Source: Nodularia sp034931045 | Lineage (GTDB): Bacteria > Cyanobacteriota > Cyanobacteriia > Cyanobacteriales > Nostocaceae | Direction of reading: 5' to 3' | Assembly (NCBI RefSeq): GCF_034931045.1 | Contig: NZ_JAYGHH010000008.1 | Coordinates: 62,001-126,000 of the forward strand | Length of the DNA: 64,000 nucleotides | In this document: piece after piece, positions 1 to 12,181 of the stretch | Layout of the letters: every line of letters begins with the position of its first letter | Position numbering within the stretch: the first letter of the stretch is position 1 | The notes under the pieces: generated by a model | The model's database searches: none | What the model was told of the DNA's origin: nothing | The model's input: only the letters and a program-made list of their open reading frames with translations | Program-made: the position numbers and the translations under genes

Positions 1-1
1 T

Positions 2-3000
2 TTACAAACAATTATCCACAGACACGAAAGCTTAAGAACTGCTTTTCCATCCCAGGAAGGTAAACCCTATCAAGAAGTTTTCCCCACGGTTGACTTACAA
101 TTACCAGTTATCGACTTACAAAATTTACCACCACAACAGCAAACACAAGCAGCTGAAAATTTAGCCAAACTAGAAGCTAGTCAACCCTTCGATTTAACTC
201 AAGCGCCTCTGATGCGGGTAAAATTAATTCGCCTCACACCACATCAAACTACTTTACTGCTGACGTTACATCATATCATTGCCGATGGCTGGTCACGGGG
301 AATTTTATTGCGGGAGTTGGCGATTTGTTACCGTGCGTTTATCAAGGGTGAAAAACCATCTTTACCAGAATTACCGATTCAGTATGCAGATTTCGCCCTA
401 TGGCAGAGGGAATGGCTACAAAAAGAGGAAATGACAGCACAATTGGCGTATTGGCGACAAAAATTAGCTGCATTACCAACTCTAGAACTACCAACCGATT
501 ACCCACGCAGCCCCCTGCAAAAGTTTCAAGGAAAAACTGAGTCTTATTTATTGCCAAAAAACCTGTTAGAATCACTCAAAAATTTGAGTAAGCAGCAAGG
601 CGTAACTTTGTTTATGTTGTTGCTAACAGCGTTTAAAATTTTATTACATCGTTATTCTCAACAAGATGAGATTGTTTTAGGAGTACCCAGTGCTAATCGC
701 GATCGCCAAGAGATAGAAGGGTTAATTGGCTTTTTTGTCAATACTTTAGTATTAAGAACAGATATATCTGGAAATCCTACCTTTCAAACCCTCCTCGAAC
801 GGATACGCACAACCGCCGCCGACGCTTATCAGCATCAAGAAATTCCCTTTGCCAAAGTGGTAGAAGCATTGCAAATAGAACGGGATTTAAGCCATAATCC
901 CCTTGTGCAAGTGATGTTTCAGGTACAAAATGCAGCGTACCAATTACAAAATGATACCCATTTAGATTTACAACTACCAGATTTAAAAATTCAGCAAACT
1001 TGGGTAGAAACTGGCGCAACCAAATTTGACTTAACTTGTCATTTGGTAGAACGTTCGGAAGGTTTGCTAGTGGTGATGGAATATTGCACAGATTTATTTG
1101 AACAGCAAACTATCACCCGGATGATTCAGCACTTGCGGATCATACTAACCGCAGTGGTGGAAAACTCCAGCCGCAAAATTTCCGAAATCCCCATTCTCAC
1201 CCCCCAAGAAGAACATCAAATCCTGGTGGAATGGAATCAAACTCAGGTAAATTATCCCCAAAAGTGGTTACATCAACTATTTGAGTCTCAAGTTGAACGT
1301 ACACCTGAAAATATTGCTGTTTGTTATCGAGAGCAAAACCTAACTTATCAAGAACTTAACAGCAAAGCCAATCAACTGGCGCATCACTTACAAAATTTGG
1401 GTATTGGCTGTGAGTCTTTAGTGGGGATTTATTTAGAACGTTCACCAGAATTAATCATCGCCTTACTAGCAGTTATCAAAGCTGGAGGTGCTTATGTACC
1501 CCTAGATAGCAAATTACCACCAGAACGTTTAGCCTATATGCTTCAGGATGCCAAACCTGAAATTTTATTGACAATGGCTGCATCGGTGGCAACATTACCA
1601 AACTATGAAGGCACTGTACTGTGTTTAGATGAAGATTGGCAAGCGATCGCTCAAAATCCAGAAAACAACCTCAATCTCATTGTTACAGGTGAAAGCCTAG
1701 CTTATATAATTTATACTTCAGGTTCTACTGGTACACCAAAGGGAGTCATGCTTACCCATCGAGGATTAGCAAACTACCTCCACTGGGCAATTGCAACATA
1801 TCCGGTAACAGCCGGAATGGGTGTACCCGTGCAATCTGCCATTAGTTTTGATGCCACAATTACCAGTTTATATCCTCCCCTGCTCGTTGGTAAAGCTGTG
1901 ATCTTGTTACCAGAAACAGAGGAAATCGCAGCACTGAGTAACGCCCTGAGTTCTGCAACTAATTTTAGTCTAGTTAAGCTCACCCCAGCCCATTTGAGCA
2001 TACTGTCTCAGCTTCTACCCCAAAAAGTGCAAACTGGATATCCCCAAGCATTGATTATTGGTGGCGAAGCACTCACCGAACAGCATTTAGAATTTTGGCG
2101 GCGTTATTTTCCCCAAACAAGGCTAATTAATGAATATGGCCCCACGGAAACTGTTGTGGGTTGCTGTGTTTATGATGCCACAGATATACCATTAACTAAT
2201 GCTAATGTTCCTATTGGTCGTCCTATTGCCAATACTCAACTTTATATTTTAGACCAATATTTGCAACCCGTACCTGTAGGCGTTCCCGGTGAACTCTTCA
2301 TTGGTGGTGCAGGAGTGGCGAGGGGTTATTTAAATCGCCCGGATTTAACGGCAAAAAGGTTTATTAACATAGGGAATGGGGCAAAATATCACCCTACACC
2401 TTTATATAAAACAGGCGATCGCACCCGCTACCGCCCTGATGGTACAATTGAATACCTTGGAAGACTAGACAACCAAGTGAAAATTCGGGGATTTCGGATA
2501 GAGTTGGGGGAAATTGCCGCCAGTCTGAAAACTCATCCCTCCGTGCAGGAAGCAGTAGTCATCCTGCGAACAGACCACCCAAATCAGCCCCAGTTGGTTG
2601 CTTACCTGGTCGGGAATCAAATCAACTCAGAATTAACAGATTTTCGGCAATATCTAGCTCCTAAATTACCAGCTTATATGTTGCCTTCAGCCTTTGTGTG
2701 GCTAGAGCAATTACCATTAACAACTAACGGTAAAATTGATAAATTACAACTTCCAGCCCCCCCAGCCAAGGCACAATCAAAGCAAATCGCAGCACGTACA
2801 GCCACAGAAATCATCCTGGTAAAAATATGGTCAGAAGTTCTCGGTTCTACCATTGGTATTCAAGATAATTTCTTTGAACATGGGGTAGATTCCATACTCA
2901 GTATTCAAATGGTAGCAAAGGCCAATCAAGCAGGAATTAAATTAACTCCCAAACAATTATTCCAACATCAAACCATCGCCGAACTAGCCCCACTGGTAGA

Positions 3001-4483
3001 AATCGCCCCCGAAACCGCAGCCGAACAAGGATTAGTCACAGGGATAGTGGCTTTAACACCCATTCAGCATTGGCTATTTGAGCAAAATTTGCACAATTGG
3101 GATCATTTTAACCAAGCTGTTCTCTTAGAGGTAGCAGCCGACTTAGAAGCAAATTATTTGAGACAAGCAATTGAGGAATTAGTATTACATCATGATATCT
3201 TGCGTTCCTGCTTCGTACATCTTTCCTTAGAGGGTACATGGCAGCAAAATATAATTACTCAAAACACAGCCAATAACTATCTCACCGTCATTAATTTAGC
3301 AGAATTAGCACCCAACCAACAAAGCCAGCAAATTGAGTTCATCGCCTCCCAACTCCAAGCTAGTTTAGATTTAGCCACCGGAAAATTATTTCGGGTAGCC
3401 TTATTTCAATTAGGAAATGGTGAACATAATCGCCTCTTATTTATCACGCACCATTTGGTAATTGATGGAGTTTCATGGCGGATATTACTAGAAGATTTAG
3501 TCACAGCCTATCAACAGCTAAAAGTAAATCAAACTGCCGTACAATTACCAGCAAAAACTACATCTTTCCCAGCCTGGTCGCAAAATTTGGTAAATTATGC
3601 AAAATCTGAAGTAATAGAGGCAGAATTAACAACTTGGTTAGAAATTCTTCCCCAAGAATCACTCCCATATCAACTTCCCCAACTGGTTACAGAAAAAGAA
3701 TATAACACTGTTGCATCTGAAGCCGAAATTCAGGTTACACTAGATAGTAGTCAAACTCGCGCCTTACTAGAAGCAGTACCCAAAGCCTACCAGACAGAAA
3801 TAAATGATGTATTGTTAACAGCTTTAGCACTGACCTTGAGACAATGGACAAAACAAAGTTCCTTGCTGATTGATTTAGAAGCACATGGAAGAGAAGATTT
3901 ATTTACTAACACAAACATTACTCGGACAGTGGGTTGGTTTACAACAATTTTCCCAGTATTTTTAGAGTTAAAAACTACCAATGATTTGGGGGTAAATTTA
4001 AAATATGTTAAGGAACACCTGCGACGAATTCCCCAAAAAGGCATTGGTTATGGAGTTTTGAGATATTTAAGCACAAATAAAAATCTGTCCCAGACTTTAC
4101 AAGCACTACCCCAATCTGCTATTAGTTTTAATTACTTGGGACAAATAGATTTATTTTCCTCTCAAGGTTGGATTTTGGGATTAGGGAAAGAATCAACAGG
4201 CTTATCTTCTCACCCTTTAAATTCACGCCCCTATATATTAAACATTAATGCTTGGATAACTCAATCTCAGTTACAAATCCAGTGGCGATACAGTCATAAT
4301 TTACATGACAAAGCCACCATTGAATATTTAGCCCAGGAATTTATTAAAACACTACAAGCACTAATTCAACATTGTCAATTAGCAGAGAATGGTGGTTACA
4401 CACCGTCTGATTTTGCGGGTGCGCGTTTGAATCAGCAACAACTCGACAAATTTTTAAACAAGCTTCAGCCCAAAAAAAGGTAG
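2..4483 (+). CDS. NRPS, C(partial)-A(Asn-like)-PCP-E, 5' end outside window
   Basis: Non-ribosomal peptide synthetase. The frame is open from base 2, so the protein begins upstream and the ATG at 212 is internal. The condensation domain keeps HHIIADG at 269-289. The adenylation domain spans about 1260-2750, with TSGSTGTPKG, NEYGPTE, YKTGD and NGKID. The ten pocket residues, aligned by eye to GrsA, read DATKIGEVGK, very close to known Asn codes (DLTKLGEVGK). The carrier Ser codon is at 2891, in HGVDSI instead of the usual LGGDSI. An epimerization domain follows (about 3050-4480) with HHLVIDGVSWR, RTVGWFT and NYLGQ, so the residue should leave as D-Asn or similar. The stop overlaps the GTG start of the next gene by one base (TAGTG), indicating translational coupling. 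The domain calls are secure; the substrate is inferred. Confidence 0.93.
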   Translation, partial: LQTIIHRHESLRTAFPSQEGKPYQEVFPTVDLQLPVIDLQNLPPQQQTQAAENLAKLEASQPFDLTQAPLMRVKLIRLTPHQTTLLLTLHHIIADGWSRGILLRELAICYRAFIKGEKPSLPELPIQYADFALWQREWLQKEEMTAQLAYWRQKLAALPTLELPTDYPRSPLQKFQGKTESYLLPKNLLESLKNLSKQQGVTLFMLLLTAFKILLHRYSQQDEIVLGVPSANRDRQEIEGLIGFFVNTLVLRTDISGNPTFQTLLERIRTTAADAYQHQEIPFAKVVEALQIERDLSHNPLVQVMFQVQNAAYQLQNDTHLDLQLPDLKIQQTWVETGATKFDLTCHLVERSEGLLVVMEYCTDLFEQQTITRMIQHLRIILTAVVENSSRKISEIPILTPQEEHQILVEWNQTQVNYPQKWLHQLFESQVERTPENIAVCYREQNLTYQELNSKANQLAHHLQNLGIGCESLVGIYLERSPELIIALLAVIKAGGAYVPLDSKLPPERLAYMLQDAKPEILLTMAASVATLPNYEGTVLCLDEDWQAIAQNPENNLNLIVTGESLAYIIYTSGSTGTPKGVMLTHRGLANYLHWAIATYPVTAGMGVPVQSAISFDATITSLYPPLLVGKAVILLPETEEIAALSNALSSATNFSLVKLTPAHLSILSQLLPQKVQTGYPQALIIGGEALTEQHLEFWRRYFPQTRLINEYGPTETVVGCCVYDATDIPLTNANVPIGRPIANTQLYILDQYLQPVPVGVPGELFIGGAGVARGYLNRPDLTAKRFINIGNGAKYHPTPLYKTGDRTRYRPDGTIEYLGRLDNQVKIRGFRIELGEIAASLKTHPSVQEAVVILRTDHPNQPQLVAYLVGNQINSELTDFRQYLAPKLPAYMLPSAFVWLEQLPLTTNGKIDKLQLPAPPAKAQSKQIAARTATEIILVKIWSEVLGSTIGIQDNFFEHGVDSILSIQMVAKANQAGIKLTPKQLFQHQTIAELAPLVEIAPETAAEQGLVTGIVALTPIQHWLFEQNLHNWDHFNQAVLLEVAADLEANYLRQAIEELVLHHDILRSCFVHLSLEGTWQQNIITQNTANNYLTVINLAELAPNQQSQQIEFIASQLQASLDLATGKLFRVALFQLGNGEHNRLLFITHHLVIDGVSWRILLEDLVTAYQQLKVNQTAVQLPAKTTSFPAWSQNLVNYAKSEVIEAELTTWLEILPQESLPYQLPQLVTEKEYNTVASEAEIQVTLDSSQTRALLEAVPKAYQTEINDVLLTALALTLRQWTKQSSLLIDLEAHGREDLFTNTNITRTVGWFTTIFPVFLELKTTNDLGVNLKYVKEHLRRIPQKGIGYGVLRYLSTNKNLSQTLQALPQSAISFNYLGQIDLFSSQGWILGLGKESTGLSSHPLNSRPYILNINAWITQSQLQIQWRYSHNLHDKATIEYLAQEFIKTLQALIQHCQLAENGGYTPSDFAGARLNQQQLDKFLNKLQPKKR

Positions 4484-7400
4484 TGAAAGTGGAAAGCAGC
4501 ATCATTGACATCTACGAACTTTCTCCCATGCAAGCGGGAATGTTATTTCATACCCTGTATGCGCCTAATTCTGGGGTATATTTTGAGCAGCGTAGTTGTC
4601 TGATTCGCGGCGATTTAAATTTAGCAGCTTTCCGTCAAGCTTGGCAAGGTGTAGTTAAGCGTCATTCGGTGCTGCGGACTGCTTTTCACTATTTAGAGTT
4701 AGAAAAACCACTGCAAGTAGTTTACGACTGTGTAGAATTACCTTGGCAAGAGTTAGACTGGTGTGGTTTAAAAGTTACTGAAAAAGAAGCTAAATTAACT
4801 GAGTTTTTAGAGAGTGACTGTAATTGTGGTTTTGATTTACAGCAACCTCCTTTGATGCGCTGTGCTGTAATTCGCTTAGAAGCCAATAAATACCAGTTTA
4901 TCTGGAGTCATCATCATTTACTCATGGATGGTTGGTGTAACGGTATTTTATTAACAGAAGTATTTACACTATATAAAGCATTTTGTCAAGAGCAGGATTT
5001 AATATTACCACCTCCTACACCTTACAGTAATTATATTCTTTGGCTACAGCAACAAAACCCAGAACAAGCGGAAAATTATTGGCGCAAGCATCTTCAAGAT
5101 TTTACAGCCCCCACAGTTTTGGGGAATAGAGAAAATAACCAATCCTCAATTCTCAGTCAAAAGTTAAAAGTCAACAGTCAACAAACTGAAACATTACAAA
5201 ACTTTGTCCGTCAGCATCGTCTCACCCTCAATACCTTAGTACAAGGAGCTTGGGCGTTATTATTAAGCCGTTATAGCGATGAGAATGATGTTATATTTGG
5301 TACTACTGTTTCCGGTCGTCCTCCAGAATTACCGCAAGTAGCAAAGATAGTTGGACTATTTATTAATACTTTACCCGTGCGGGTTGATGTAGATGGAGAG
5401 AGGCAAATCATACCTTGGCTGCAACAATTACAAGGGGAACAGGTAGAAAGAGAACAATATAGTTATAGTTCTTTGGTAGATATTCAAGGTTGGAGTTCCG
5501 TTCCTCGCGGTACACCTTTGTTTGAGAGTTTGCTGGTATTTGAGAATTATCCAGTTTCTATAGAATCAATAATCAAAACTTTTGATCAGACTCTCCAAAT
5601 TGAAGATACTCAAGGATTTGAAAAAACAAATTATCCTCTGACATTAACAGTAATTCCTGGGCAGGAGTTGTTATTTAAATTTAGTTATGATGTTTCTTGT
5701 TTTGATACAGCAACGATTTCACGGCTTTTAGGACATTTGGAAATTTTGCTTGTATCAATGGTGAATGAGCCTGAGCAAAGGCTTGCACAAATATCAATAT
5801 TAACTCCCCAGGAAAGGCAATTAATATTAAAAGAGTGGAATCAAACCACACAAGCGTATCCAAATTTGTGCATTCATCAGCTATTTGAGGCGCAGGTGGA
5901 AAGAACACCTGATGAAATTGCGTTGGTTTTTGGTGAGGAATGTTGGACTTATAGAGAACTTAATCATAAAGCTAATCAACTGGCGCATTATTTGCAGCAG
6001 TTGGGGGTAAAACCGGAAACTATTGTAGGAATTTGTTTAGAACGTTCCCCAGAAATGATCATTTCTCTGTTAGGAGTTCTCAAGGCTGGTGGTGTTTATT
6101 TACCTTTAGATCCAACTTACCCTGATGAGCGTTTGAGGTGGATTTTGGCGGATGCTCAGGTGGGGGTAATGCTTACGCAGAGGCGCAGAGACGCAAAGGA
6201 GGAAGGGAGGGTTGTTTGTTGGGATGCTGATGGGGAGGCCATCGCTATACAATCTATTGAGAATCCTATCATCGATGTCACGGCAGCAAGTTTGGCTTAT
6301 GTGATTTATACTTCTGGTTCTACGGGTAAACCGAAGGGGGTGATGGTTGAACAGCGATCGCTCACAAATACTATCACGGCTTTACAACAGCAGTTAGGAA
6401 TATCTTGTACAGACCATTGGTTAGCAATTACGACTATTGCTTTTGATATTGCAGCTTTAGAGTTATTTTTGCCTTTAATTGTCGGAGCGCGGGTTATTTT
6501 AACACCACAAACAGCTTTGGTTGACCCCTTGCAGATAGCAGCCATCCTCGAACAGCAGCAAATCACTGTGATGCAAGCTACCCCGGCTACTTGGCGTTTA
6601 CTTATCGCGCATGGTTGGAAAGGTAAAGCAGATTTAAAAATTCTCTGCGGTGGGGAAGCTTTGGATCAGTCTTTAGCACAGCAGTTGTTATCATCTAGTC
6701 AAGAAGTCTGGAATCTCTATGGACCGACGGAAACCACTATTTGGTCAGCAGCACAAAAACTTACCCATAATCAACCTGTTAACATTGGTCATCCCATCGC
6801 CAACACCCAATTTTACATCCTTGACCAGCATTTACAGCCTGTTCCCATCGGTGTACCTGGAGAACTATACATTGCTGGTGCGGGAGTCGCCAGAGGTTAC
6901 TTAAACCGTCCTGAATTGACAACAGAAAAATTTCTCCTCAAAACTCCTCTCTGCGCCTCTGCGCCTCTGCGTGAGAATACCTTATATAAAACAGGCGATC
7001 GCACCCGTTACCTCCCAGATGGTACAATTGAATACTTAGGAAGAATAGACAACCAAGTAAAAATTCGGGGATTTCGGATTGAATTAGGTGAGATAGAAGT
7101 CGTACTCAGCCAATATCCAGAGGTACAAGCATCTGTTGTAGTGGTGACAGAAAATACATCTGAAGATAAACGGTTAGTAGCTTATATTGTCTCAGAAAAT
7201 CCAGAAATAACGGATCTGCGCCAATTTTTGGCAAAGTCTATCCCAGATTACATGATTCCTTCTCAATTTATCACCTTAGATACACTACCACTAACTCCTA
7301 ACGGTAAAATTGACCGTCGCGCATTACCAAAGCCACAATTCAAAACATCATTAGAGATAATTGCACCACGCACACCCACAGAAGAATTACTGCTGAATAT

Positions 7401-10400
7401 TTGGCAAAGTGTATTGAATTTAAATTCAGTGGGAATTACAGATAATTTCTTTACTCTTGGTGGTCATTCTCTATTAGTTATTCATCTGGTTTCCCAAATT
7501 CAACAGGTATTTGGGGTGGATATCTCTTTACGACAAATATTTGAAACACCGACAATTTCTGAATTAGCAACGTTAATTGATTCTTCTCAATTATCCCTGT
7601 CTAACTCAATTTCTGTGAGGGAAAGTACAGATAAAATATTGCTTTCCTTTGCTCAACAACGTTTGTGGATGCTGGCGCAAATTGAACCTAAAAACCCATC
7701 CTACAACGTAGCGGCAGCTTTGCGGCTGAATGGTGATGTGAATATTGATGTGCTGACACAAAGTTTTAAAGAAATTATCCAGCGTCATGAGGTGTTGCGT
7801 ACCAGTTTTTTGAATGTAGATGGTCAAGGTGTAGCAGTAATCGCACCGGAAATAGATATAAATATCCCAGTTATAGATTTAAGTTTTCTTCCCCCATCTC
7901 CACAGCAGCAACTCATCCAGCAACTTGCAAAAGAAGAAAATCAGCAAACATTTAATTTAGCAGAAAGTCCACTTTTAAGAGTCAAATTATTATACATAAA
8001 TACTCAAGAATATATTTTATTACTAACCATGCACCACATTATTACTGATGGTTGGTCAATTAATATATTCGCTGGAGAAATAGCAAATATATATCAAGCA
8101 TTTTCTCAAGGAAAACTCTCACCTCTACAACCATTAAAAATTCAATATGCTGATTTTGCTGCTTGGCAGAGACTACAAAGTGATAAATTTAACTATCAAC
8201 TGGAATATTGGCGACAACAATTAGAATCAGCACCAGAACTATTAGAACTACCTACAGATTATCCGCGTCCGGCGATTCCAACATTTCGAGGTCAGCATCA
8301 CAGTTTTATCATATCTGGGGAATTAACAGAAAAAATTAAACAACTCGGTCAGGAAACGCACACTACATTATTTATGGTAATGTTTTCGGCGTTAAGTATC
8401 TTGTTGCATCGCTATAGTCAACAAGAAAAAATTGTCATTGGTAGTCCTGTAGCGAATCGTCATTATTCTGGGAGTGAGGGATTAATTGGCTTTTTTGCTA
8501 ATACCTTCGCGCTGTTAATTTATCTAGAAGATAATCTCACAGTGGCGGAATTATTACCACGGGTACGGGAAATGGTGTTATCTGCATATAGCCATCAAGA
8601 TGTACCATTTGAGCAGGTAGTGGAAAAGTTGGATTTGGGGCGATCGCTCAGTCACTCACCGTTATTTCAAGTTATGCTGGTAGTGGAAAATGCACCTACT
8701 CAATCAATAGAAATTCCTGGTTTGCATTGGAGTCCACTAGAAATTGATGGCGGTACAGCAAAATTTGACCTCACCTTAATGATTGCGGAAACAAACGCAG
8801 GATTACAAGGTAAATGGGAATATAACTGTGATTTGTTCACAGAAACAACGATTCAGCGATTCACAGAACATTTCCAGAATATTTTGTTGGAAATGATTTC
8901 TGAAACTAGTCAAAAAATCTCTGATTTATCTTTGATGAATGGGGGAGAACTTCAGCAAATGATTAGTTTTGGAACTTCCCCAATAAATCCTATATCTAAT
9001 TGCATACAAGAATTATTTGAGCAGCAAGTCGCAAAATTTGGTGATGAAATTGCAGTTATTTGTCACCATCAAACAATTACTTACTCAGAACTCAACACCA
9101 AAGCCAATCAACTTGCATATCATCTCAAATCTTTAGGAGTTCAGCCAGAAATAGCTGTAGGAATTTGCGTTCACCGTTCCCTAGATTTTATCATCGGTAT
9201 TTTAGCAATCCTCAAAGCTGGTGGTTTCTATGTTCCCTTAGACCCAACTTATCCCCAAGAACGTCTAGAGTTTCTAATTGAAGATGCTCAAATACAGGTA
9301 CTACTCACCCAACAGCAGCACATCCCCCAATTACCCGATATACCCATCTTCTGTTTTGATACAACAAATCTAACGCCATATCCCACAACCAACCCAGTCC
9401 TCGAAACCACACCCGAAAATCTCGCCTACGTCATGTATACCTCCGGTTCTACGGGAGTTCCCAAGGGTGTATGTATACCCCATCGTGGTGTAGTGCGACT
9501 CGTTAAAGATTGCAATTATGTAAATTTAAGTGCTGATGAAACCTTACTTCAAGCTGCACCAATAGCCTTTGATGCTTCTACATTTGAAATTTGGGGAGCA
9601 TTATTAAATGGTGGTTGCTTAGTGATTTTATCTAGTCAACAACCCACATTAGCAGAAATCGGACAGACTATTACAGATTACCAAATTACTACACTTTGGT
9701 TAACCGCCGGCTTATTTCACCTGATGGTAGACGAACATCTTGAGAGTTTAAAATCGGTTAAACAATTAATAGCTGGTGGTGATGTTTTATCTGCGGTTCA
9801 TATTAACAAATTGCGGCAAAATCATCCTGAATGTCGAGTAGTTAACGGTTACGGCCCTACAGAAAATACTACCTTTACCTGTTGTTATACAGTTACTGAT
9901 ATCTGTGAGGGTAACACTGTTCCCATCGGTCGCCCTATCAATAATACACAAGTTTATATTCTCGATAAGCACCTCAACCCTTTACCCGTAGGCGTTCCCG
10001 GCGAGTTATATATTGCTGGTGACGGACTGGCGCGTGGTTACTTAAGTCAACCAACTTTAACAAATGAAAGGTTTATTCAGCATCCTTTGTCTAGTCACTT
10101 ATATAAGACAGGCGATCGCGCCCGGTACTTAATAGATGGTACAATTGAATACTTAGGCAGATTAGATAACCAAGTTAAAATCCGGGGGTTTCGCATTGAG
10201 TTGGGTGAAATTGAAGCAGTATTAAATCAGCATCCAGCAGTAAAAGAATGTGTAGTTATTGCCCGTGAAAAACAACTCATAGCCTACATTATACCTTTAG
10301 ATAGTACACCAGATAATCTGAGAGAATTTCTACAGCAGCGTCTCCCTGATTATTTGATTCCTAACTTTTTTGTATGTTTAGAAAATTTACCTCTAACAGC

Positions 10401-12181
10401 AAATGGTAAAGTAGATAGACAACATTTACCAGCACCGGAAGTTACAATTTCTCCAGATGGAAATGTACCACGTACTGATATAGAAGCGAAATTAGCAGAA
10501 GTTTGGTCATCAGTTTTGAATTTGTCCCAAGTGGGTATTTATGATAATTTCTTTGCCCTTGGTGGTGATTCAATTTTGGCAATTCAGTTAATCAGTCGTG
10601 CTAATCAGGTAGGTTTACAATTAACTCCTAAGCAAATTTTTCAACATCAAACTATTGCTGAACTTGCAGCAGTTGTTACTCCTAATAAATCTTCTCTACC
10701 GCCGCAAGGTATGGTTACTGGTGCTGTGCGGTTAACTCCGATTCAATATTGGTTTTTTGAGCAAGAGTTGGTGAATCAGCATCATTTTAATCAGGCGGTT
10801 TTTTTAGAGTATTCTGAGAAGTTACAACAGCAAGTTCTGGTTGATACCATCAAATATTTATTGCTGCATCATGATATGTTGCGGTGTCAATTTGTAAGTG
10901 GGGATTTATTCACGCAGAGACGCAGAGACGTAAAGGAAGACATAGGAGAAATTGTTGAATTAGGGGATGTTCCTCTGGTTTTTTGTGANNNNNNNNNNNN
11001 NNNNNNNNNNNNNATCAGGTTTTAATGAGAGTGAGCAGAATAGAGTTATTCAAGATGTTGCTGGTGAAATACAGGCTAGTTTAAATATTGGTAATGCTCC
11101 TTTATTGAGGGTAGTTCATTTTGATTTGGGTGAGGTTTCTCAGTTATTAATTGTTGCTCATCATTTGGTTATTGATGGGGTTTCTTGGCGGATTTTGTTG
11201 GCGGATTTTCAAACTGTATATCAACAGATTTTAGCCGGAAAGAGGATTGTTTTACCTGCTAAAACGATTTCTTTTTTAACTTGGTCTGAAAAATTACATG
11301 ATTATGCTCAGACGGAATATTTCAAGGAGGAATTAACATATTGGTTATCAAGGAATTATACAGAAATTAAACTATTACCCATAGATTATTCTGATGGTAG
11401 TAATCAGGTGGCTGATGTTGAGACTGTGACTATAAAACTTTCTGTGGAAGATACACAAGGGTTACTGACAGAAGTTCCTCCGGTCTACAATACGCAAGTT
11501 AATGATGTTTTATTAACGGCTGTAACGGCTACTATCTCAGACTGGATAGATAATCCTTTGGTGTTGGTTGATTTAGAAGGTTATGGACGTAATTTTCCGG
11601 GTGAAGATATAGATATTTCTCGAACTGTGGGATGGTTTACGGCAATTTATCCTTGTTTATTACAAAAGTCTAGTGATGACTGGGGTGAAATGCTTAAGGG
11701 TATTAAAGAACAATTACGCACAGTCCCAAACCAAGGATTTAATTATGGAATCTTGCGCTATATTCACAACGGGGAAATTTCAGAGAAGTTGCAGAATTTA
11801 CCCCAAGCTGAGATTAGTTTTAACTATTTAGGACAATTAGATTTAGGTTTAGATAATGGAAAATTTCAATGGCTACCCTTACCAGAAATTACAACCCAAG
11901 ATAAACAACAAACTCGACGCTATGCTATAGAAATTATTGGGTTTATCCGCGAGGGTAAATTACAGTTTGATTGGGTATATAGTCGGCAACAGTATCAACA
12001 AGAAACTATTGCACAATTAGCAAACAATTTTCAGCAAGGATTAAAAGAAATTATTAATCACTGTCGTTTACCTAATATGGGAGGTTACACACCTTCTGAT
12101 TTTGAGTTAGCTAATTTAAATCAGGATACTTTAGATTTGGTGATGGGGATGATTAGTTTTCAAGGGGAGGGTAGGTCATGA
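4483..12181 (+). CDS. NRPS, C-A(Gly)-PCP-C-A(Val)-PCP-E, interrupted by an assembly gap
   Basis: Two-module NRPS starting at GTG 4483, overlapping the previous stop. The first C domain opens with IYELSPMQAGMLFH, a type typical after an E-terminated partner, and has HHLLMDG. The first A domain (about 5870-7320) has code DILQLGLIWK, a standard Gly code; PCP Ser is residue 996. The second C domain has HHIITDG. The second A domain (about 9000-10430) has code DAFWIGGTFK, the classic Val code; PCP Ser 2030 lies in LGGDSI, the form that precedes E domains. The E domain runs to about 12080 (HHLVIDGVSWR after the gap, RTVGWFT, NYLGQ). The N run at 10989-11013 splits the E domain and the frame shifts by one across it, so a true gap length divisible by three would restore one protein. 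CTGCG-type repeats lie in frame at 6172-6210, 6944-6976 and 10910-10940. The stop overlaps the next start (ATGA). Confidence 0.93.
6172..6210 (+). repeat. Dispersed CGCAGAG-type repeat inside the Gly A domain
   Basis: A run of ACGCAGAGGCGCAGAGAC type followed by GCAAAGGAGGAAGG is read in frame as TQRRRDAKEEGR between A-domain motifs A2 and A3. The same peptide, slightly changed, sits at the same place in the Ala-like A domain at 21743-21780. Confidence 0.85.
6944..6976 (+). repeat. Dispersed CTGCGCCTCTGCGTGA repeat in the A6-A7 loop
   Basis: CTCTGCGCCTCTGCGCCTCT followed by GCGTGAGA is read in frame as PLCASAPLRE directly before the A7 motif YKTGD. It is the reverse orientation of the repeat at 6172. 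Confidence 0.85.
10910..10940 (+). repeat. Dispersed CGCAGAGACG repeat inside the E domain
   Basis: CACGCAGAGACGCAGAGACG plus TAAAGGAAGA is read in frame as TQRRRDVKED in the N-terminal half of the epimerization domain, about 50 bases before an assembly gap. The repeat probably helped break the assembly. Confidence 0.8.
10989..11013. other. Assembly gap (25 N) in the E domain of the Gly/Val NRPS
   Basis: Run of N. The reading frame before it is one position out of register with the frame after it, although both sides are clear epimerization-domain sequence. The most economical reading is a wrong gap length (a true length divisible by three), not a frameshift mutation. Confidence 0.95.

Noticed and set aside
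10967..12181. A separate stand-alone epimerase gene
   Set aside because: It starts across an N run and lacks the first part of the E domain, which lies just upstream in the other frame.
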